NCBI GenBank assembly: GCA_005776725.1
Contig: SXOO01000030.1
Location: 17,594-81,593, forward strand
DNA length: 64,000 bases
Source: Pseudomonadota bacterium
Lineage (GTDB): Bacteria; Myxococcota_A; UBA9042; GCA-2863065
Direction: 5' to 3'
Made by a program: the position numbers and the translations under genes. The notes under the pieces were generated by a model that ran no database searches, was not told where the DNA came from, and saw only the letters and a program-made list of their open reading frames with translations. Position 1 is the stretch's first letter. Each line of letters opens with the position of its first letter. This document shows positions 59,242 to 64,000 of this stretch, one piece after another.

Positions 59242-62200
59242 ATGTCTACACAGCTCCGCAGAGGCTCCCTATTCGCGCTCTCCGCCAGCCTGCTCAGCCA
59301 GGCGGCGATGGCGCATAGCGTCGCTCAGGTCCAGACGGCGATACACCTCGCCCCGGACACGGTGGCGATGCTCACCGAACGCGCCGCCACCACCAGTGTG
59401 CCGGGTCTCGTCCAAGGCGACATCGTCAGCTACGTGGTGCAGTTCACGCCGGTCGAGAACGGCGCCTTCGTAGGGCCGAACGGCTACGTCACGGTGTATC
59501 TGCCGGCTGGCGTCGAGGTGGTGGACGCGGCGATCGTCTCGAAGCAGGCCGATGGCAGCTTCGTGGCGGTCCCCCCCGCGACTCCTGGGCCCATCCCGAA
59601 CGGCTGGGGGGCCCGGGGCCGCCGCACCTTCACCGCGGGGGACGCGGCGTGGGCAAGCCTCTACACCCCCGAGTGCTCCGGGCAGCCCCTCGGCCAGTGC
59701 AACGGGAGCCTTGCCCAGCTCTACGCCGATACGGGCATCTTCTACTCTACCGACTCCCGCACGGGCGTGTTCGTGTTACCCAGCACCGACGGCCGAGTAC
59801 GACAAGGGACGAACGGCTACGACGTCAACCCGACCGGAGAGAACGCCCTCAACGATATCCTCGCCCAGGCGCGCGCTACGGCCCACAACCTCTGGGACGC
59901 GGCTCAGACCAACGCCTTCGGCTCCAACAACGGTGGGGTGAGCAGTCTGGCATCGCCCGCGTCGCCGGCCCCCTCGATCGGGAACGGCCAGGGGGCCACG
60001 CCGTTCGGCGCCGGCTCCCCCGTCGCGGGGCCGGAGACCGGCTACTCCAGAGACAACCTGGGCGCCACGGGCCCCTGGAAGCGGATCGCGTACCCCGGCT
60101 CGCGCATCGGGCTCACCTCGGAAGGGCCGGCCACCACGGAGACCGGCACGGGCACCGGACCCTCCAGCGCCACCCACATCGGGGGCGCATTGACGACCTC
60201 TGGGTTCGCGCTCTCGCCCACGACCCCGTTGCCTGCGGGAACGAACGCGCTCCGTTTTGCCGTGGGACGCCTCGATGTGGGGCAGCTGAAGCACGTCCGC
60301 TTCACCGTCCGCCTGACGGCGGCGCCTCCCCCTGCCGGCCTCATCATGAACAGCGAGGTCTTCGGTGGGGACTCGGCTCAGGCCGCCGGCAAGGCCGGGC
60401 AAGACAACGCGTGGCGGTACGCCGTGCCCTCCGTGGCGGACAACAACTCCAAGCTCTTCGTATCCGTACAACCCGTGGCCATTGACGGGATCGCCTTCAC
60501 GGGCTCCTCCCTGCCGCTCGACTCCCTGGTCACCTATCGCGTCACCTACTTGAACACCGGCAACGACACCCACCAGAACGTGGTGTTGAAGAACCAGCTC
60601 CCGGGCCAGGTGTCGGGCACGGTCACGGCGGTCCGGCTTTTGAGTGGCCCGGATATCCGGCCGATCTCGCCTGCAGCGCCGGCCGCCGGTGCCACATTCT
60701 TCTTCCAGACCCTCGCGACGCTGGCGCCGGGCGCCGGAGGCAGCCTCGAGTTCGACGTCCGGGTCGATGGCGCGACGGGCGAAATCGTCACCGATACGGC
60801 CACCCTCTCCAGCACGCAGCTGCCGGACGGGGTCACCTTTCGATGCGTGACGCTCATCTCCGACCGCGCCGACCTCATGATCACCAAGACGGCCACTCCG
60901 AGCTCTCGTTCGCCGGGCGGATCGCTCACCTACACCCTCTCCATCAAGAACCAAGGCGCGTCCAACGCCACCGGCATTCGGGTCACGGATCTCCTCCCCA
61001 CCGCCGGCGGGTCCAGCGCGGCCAGTCGCTTCGAGTTCACCGCCGGGAGCAGCGTCGTCACCGGCCTCACATCGGTAGCGCCCACGGCCACCACGCCGCC
61101 TACCGACCCGCTCGCCCTGGGACAAAACCGCACCCAGCTCACCTGGGACTTCGGCGCGCAGGTCCTTGCACCGGGACAGTCCTTCACCATTACGACCGGC
61201 GCCACCGTGGGTGGCAGCATCGCGGCCGGGACCTACCGAAGCGACGTCATCGTGTCTTTCGACAACTCGGACTTCGTGGGCGAGGCGCGCGCCTTTGGGG
61301 TGGCGCCCGTCGTGGTCGATGGCACGCCTCCCGCCACGGCGTTCGACCTCACCGAGCCGAACCCGACCTCGGACTCGACCGGCGACTTCGACTTCTCGTC
61401 AAACAAGGCGGGCGTCACCTTCGAGTGCCGCATCGGCGGCGCGAGCTTCGCGCTTTGCCCCGAGGTGTATTCGACGCCTGAATTGGCGGATGGGACCTAC
61501 ACCCTCGAGGTGCGCGCCCGTGACCTCGCCGGGAACGTGGACGCCACGCCCGCGTCCCACACGTGGACCGTCGACACCACCGCGCCGGACACCAGCTTCG
61601 ACGCCGCCGAGCCGGCGCTGACCAGCGACGACACCGGCGACTTCGACTTCGGCGCCACCGAAGCTGGGGTGACCTATGAGTGCCGGCTGGGGACGGCGGC
61701 CTTCGCGCCGTGTCTCGAGGTCTTCTCCACCACCACGCTCCTCGACGGCACCCACGTCATCGCAGTGCGGGCCCGCGACGCCGCCGGCAACGTGGACGCC
61801 ACACCGGCCACGCACACATGGACCCTCGATACGATTCCGCCGGGCACCTTGTTCGATCTCACCCCCGAGGAAGTCACCTCCGACACGACGGGTGAGTTCG
61901 ACTTCGGCGCCGACGAGCTCGACGTGACCTATGAGTGCCGGCTCGATGGCGACGCCTTCGCCGCCTGTTCCGAGCTGTGGGCCACCCCGGAGCTGCTCGA
62001 CGGGACCTACACTGTGGAGGTCCGTGCCATCGACGCGGCCGGCAACGGGGATCCCACGCCCGCTCTCTTCACGTGGACGGTCGACACCAAGCCGCCGTCG
62101 ACCGCCTTTGACGCAGTGGAGCCCAACCCCACGAACGATCCGACCGGCGACTTCGACTTCGCCTCGGACGACCCCGCGGCCACGTTCGAGTGCCGGATCG

Positions 62201-64000
62201 GCCAAGACCCGTTCGTCCTTTGCCCAGAGCTCTTCGCCACGCCCGAGCTCGCAGATGGGACCTACACCCTCGAGGTCCGCTCCCGCGACCTGGCCGGGAA
62301 CGTGGACGCGACCCCCGCGTCGGTGACCTGGACCGTGGACACGAGCGCTCCGGACACGTCCTTCGATGAAGCCGAGCCCAGCCCCACGGCCGACGCCAAC
62401 GGCGACTTCGACTTCGGCTCCACCGAGGCGGGCGTGAGCTACGAGTGCTCCATCGGGAGCGTGGAGTTCGCCGCTTGTCCGGAGGTCTTCAGCACGGTCG
62501 CCCTCCTCGATGGCACCCATACGCTCGTGGTGCGCGCCCGCGACGCCGCCGGGAACGTGGACCCGACGCCGGCCAGCCACACCTGGACCGTGGACACGGT
62601 GCCCCCGGACACGCTCCTCGACGCTGCGGAGCCCCTCTTCACCACGGACGACACCGGCGACTTCGACTTCGGCGCGACCGAGAACGACGTGACCTGGGAG
62701 TGCCGCATTGGCGACGCGGAGTTCGCTGTTTGTCCAGAGAGCTACAGCACGGCGGCGCTGCCGGACGGCACCTACACGCTCACGGTCCGGGCGATCGACG
62801 CCGTGGGCAACGTGGACCCGACGCCGGCCTCGCACACGTGGACGGTGGACACCACGCCCCCGGACACGTCCTTCGACGCCGCCGAGGCGGACCCGACCAT
62901 CGATCCGACCGCTGACTTCGACTTTGGGTCCACAGAGACTGGCGTGACCTACGAGTGTCGCGTGGACGATGGCCCGTTCGCCCCGTGCGACGAGGTGTAC
63001 TCCACCGAGTCCCTCCCTGAGGGGACCCACACGCTCTCGGTGCGTGCCAACGACCCGGCGGGGAACGTGGACCCGACGCCGGCGTCGCACACGTGGACCC
63101 TCGAGCTCGCTAGCCCGGACCTCGACAAGGACCAGGACGGCGTGCTCGACGACGACGACAACTGCCCGGCGATCGCCAATGGGCAGCAAGAGGACCTCGA
63201 TGAGGACGGCCTTGGCGACGTGTGTGACCCCGACCGCGACGACGACGGCATCTTCGACGACGGCGACGGCAGCGGGGAGATCGGCGACAGCGCGTGCGCC
63301 ACCGGCGCGGTCGACGCCTGCGACGACAACTGCGTGGCCACGCCGAACGCGAACCAGGTGGACGCCGACGAAGACGGCCTCGGCAACGTCTGTGACCCCG
63401 ATCTCGATGGAGACGGCGTCGAAGAAGGGACCGGAGACGAGCCGTGCGTCGGCGGTGAGCTGGCGGGCTGCGACGACAACTGCCCGCTGGTCCCGAACGG
63501 GGATCAGGCGGACGCCGACGCGGACGCGATCGGCGATGCGTGTGAGGACGACGATGACGGAGACGGCGTCCCCACCACCGAGGACGCGCCTTGCACCACC
63601 GGTGCCACGTTCGGCTGCTCAGACAACTGCCCCGATGTGCAGAACCCGGACCAGCTGGACACCGACGGCGACGGCGACGGCGATCTTTGCGACGACGATG
63701 ACGACGACGACGGGGTCGCCGATGGCGAGGACAACTGCCCCCTCGTCGCCAACCCGTCGCAAGCCGACGGCGACTTGGATGGCCTCGGCGACGCGTGTGA
63801 TTCGCCCGACCCGAAGGGCGACAGCGACGAAGACGGCGTGGAGGACAGCGTCGACAACTGCCCCGACGACGCCAACCCGACCCAGGCCGACAGCGACTTG
63901 GACGGCATTGGCGACGCGTGTGATTCGCCCACCCCGGTCGACGACCGCGACGAGGACGGGGTGGAGGACAGCGTCGACAACTGCCCCGACGACGCCAACC
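59242..64000 (+). CDS. Giant secreted repeat protein: DUF11, Ig-like repeats, thrombospondin type-3 repeats (right end cut)
   Basis: The frame is open from ATG 59242 to the window end (1586 codons), so the C-terminus is missing. A signal peptide (SASLLSQAAMA) is followed by about 400 residues of unassigned beta-rich sequence, then DUF11-type modules (LVTYRVTYLNTGND; LMITKTATPSSRSPGGSLTY). Next come seven tandem 85-residue repeats, each opening with DTSFDAAEP-like sequence and containing TYECRIG and GNVDPTPASHTWTVD. From about 63115 the sequence becomes Asp-rich type-3 thrombospondin repeats (DKDQDGVLDDDDNCP), each a calcium-binding loop. A calcium-rigidified stalk ending in a surface or type-IX-like sorting domain is likely but lies outside the window. 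Confidence 0.85.
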   Translation, partial: MSTQLRRGSLFALSASLLSQAAMAHSVAQVQTAIHLAPDTVAMLTERAATTSVPGLVQGDIVSYVVQFTPVENGAFVGPNGYVTVYLPAGVEVVDAAIVSKQADGSFVAVPPATPGPIPNGWGARGRRTFTAGDAAWASLYTPECSGQPLGQCNGSLAQLYADTGIFYSTDSRTGVFVLPSTDGRVRQGTNGYDVNPTGENALNDILAQARATAHNLWDAAQTNAFGSNNGGVSSLASPASPAPSIGNGQGATPFGAGSPVAGPETGYSRDNLGATGPWKRIAYPGSRIGLTSEGPATTETGTGTGPSSATHIGGALTTSGFALSPTTPLPAGTNALRFAVGRLDVGQLKHVRFTVRLTAAPPPAGLIMNSEVFGGDSAQAAGKAGQDNAWRYAVPSVADNNSKLFVSVQPVAIDGIAFTGSSLPLDSLVTYRVTYLNTGNDTHQNVVLKNQLPGQVSGTVTAVRLLSGPDIRPISPAAPAAGATFFFQTLATLAPGAGGSLEFDVRVDGATGEIVTDTATLSSTQLPDGVTFRCVTLISDRADLMITKTATPSSRSPGGSLTYTLSIKNQGASNATGIRVTDLLPTAGGSSAASRFEFTAGSSVVTGLTSVAPTATTPPTDPLALGQNRTQLTWDFGAQVLAPGQSFTITTGATVGGSIAAGTYRSDVIVSFDNSDFVGEARAFGVAPVVVDGTPPATAFDLTEPNPTSDSTGDFDFSSNKAGVTFECRIGGASFALCPEVYSTPELADGTYTLEVRARDLAGNVDATPASHTWTVDTTAPDTSFDAAEPALTSDDTGDFDFGATEAGVTYECRLGTAAFAPCLEVFSTTTLLDGTHVIAVRARDAAGNVDATPATHTWTLDTIPPGTLFDLTPEEVTSDTTGEFDFGADELDVTYECRLDGDAFAACSELWATPELLDGTYTVEVRAIDAAGNGDPTPALFTWTVDTKPPSTAFDAVEPNPTNDPTGDFDFASDDPAATFECRIGQDPFVLCPELFATPELADGTYTLEVRSRDLAGNVDATPASVTWTVDTSAPDTSFDEAEPSPTADANGDFDFGSTEAGVSYECSIGSVEFAACPEVFSTVALLDGTHTLVVRARDAAGNVDPTPASHTWTVDTVPPDTLLDAAEPLFTTDDTGDFDFGATENDVTWECRIGDAEFAVCPESYSTAALPDGTYTLTVRAIDAVGNVDPTPASHTWTVDTTPPDTSFDAAEADPTIDPTADFDFGSTETGVTYECRVDDGPFAPCDEVYSTESLPEGTHTLSVRANDPAGNVDPTPASHTWTLELASPDLDKDQDGVLDDDDNCPAIANGQQEDLDEDGLGDVCDPDRDDDGIFDDGDGSGEIGDSACATGAVDACDDNCVATPNANQVDADEDGLGNVCDPDLDGDGVEEGTGDEPCVGGELAGCDDNCPLVPNGDQADADADAIGDACEDDDDGDGVPTTEDAPCTTGATFGCSDNCPDVQNPDQLDTDGDGDGDLCDDDDDDDGVADGEDNCPLVANPSQADGDLDGLGDACDSPDPKGDSDEDGVEDSVDNCPDDANPTQADSDLDGIGDACDSPTPVDDRDEDGVEDSVDNCPDDAN
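61324..63108 (+). repeat. Seven tandem 255-bp coding repeats
   Basis: Units begin at 61324, 61579, 61834, 62089, 62344, 62599 and 62854, a constant 255-base period (85 residues). Each contains a Cys pair (YECRIG ... PE/EVYST) and the ending GNVDxTPASHTWTVD. They diverge enough to suggest old duplication, with DNA identity still visible around the TGGACCGTGGACAC joint. Confidence 0.9.

Overview
High-GC DNA packed with short-gapped and ATGA-overlapping genes. It is rich in lipoprotein signal peptides followed by Asp/Gly/Thr/Ser-rich linkers, Cys-rich repeat proteins, a Ser/Thr kinase next to an FHA-sigma54 activator, a hybrid kinase with many receiver domains, Ku/LigD and an alpha-2-macroglobulin. 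This mix suggests a Myxococcota (former Deltaproteobacteria) chromosome. That placement is an inference from gene content. No rRNA, tRNA, CRISPR array or insertion sequence was recognised.

Layout. 1-12.9 kb: a phosphodiester-glycosidase-like protein running off the left edge, a small lipoprotein, a peptidoglycan glycosyltransferase fused to a long AsmA-like N-terminus, an S9 peptidase, a DUF4139 lipoprotein, a HAD protein, a DUF503 protein, a Cys-rich lipoprotein and a phytase-like esterase. 12.9-16.3 kb: divergent Ku and three-domain LigD, the two-component bacterial end-joining system. 16.4-24.2 kb: two overlapping-gene runs, PEGA / kelch-like lipoprotein / DUF2723-TPR membrane protein, then rhodanese-MoeB / unknown / lipoprotein / PilZ. 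24.2-26.8 kb: a decayed patch with an ORF remnant, a collagen-like protein whose C-terminus resembles sponge short-chain collagen, and a gutted 5'-nucleotidase. 26.8-32.4 kb: a three-gene secreted-protein operon (two-CXXCH lipoprotein, DUF1501 Tat protein, PA14-like lipoprotein). 32.4-38 kb: a signalling operon (hybrid kinase with four receivers and EAL, a DHp-only protein, a REC-HDOD protein). 38.2-46 kb: a broken AbgT transporter, a metal-binding HMA protein, two Cys-rich lipoproteins and an ACT-domain regulator.

46.3-51.8 kb is the most notable region. A minus-strand operon encodes a DUF2325-like protein, a prokaryotic viperin (radical-SAM antiviral enzyme making chain-terminating ddh-nucleotides) and a thymidylate-kinase-family nucleotide kinase. 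It is preceded by a good sigma54 -24/-12 element with two tandem 10-bp palindromes about 75-90 bp further upstream. Directly next to it lie a transmembrane Ser/Thr kinase and a divergent FHA-domain sigma54 activator. The layout suggests an inducible antiviral module: kinase signal, FHA activator, sigma54 promoter, viperin with its nucleotide-supply kinase. The viperin-kinase pairing recalls the vertebrate RSAD2-CMPK2 neighbourhood.

51.9-64 kb: a glutathione S-transferase, a propeller-like lipoprotein, a 1632-aa alpha-2-macroglobulin with a thioester motif, and a giant secreted repeat protein (DUF11, seven 85-aa Ig-like repeats, thrombospondin type-3 calcium repeats) running off the right edge.
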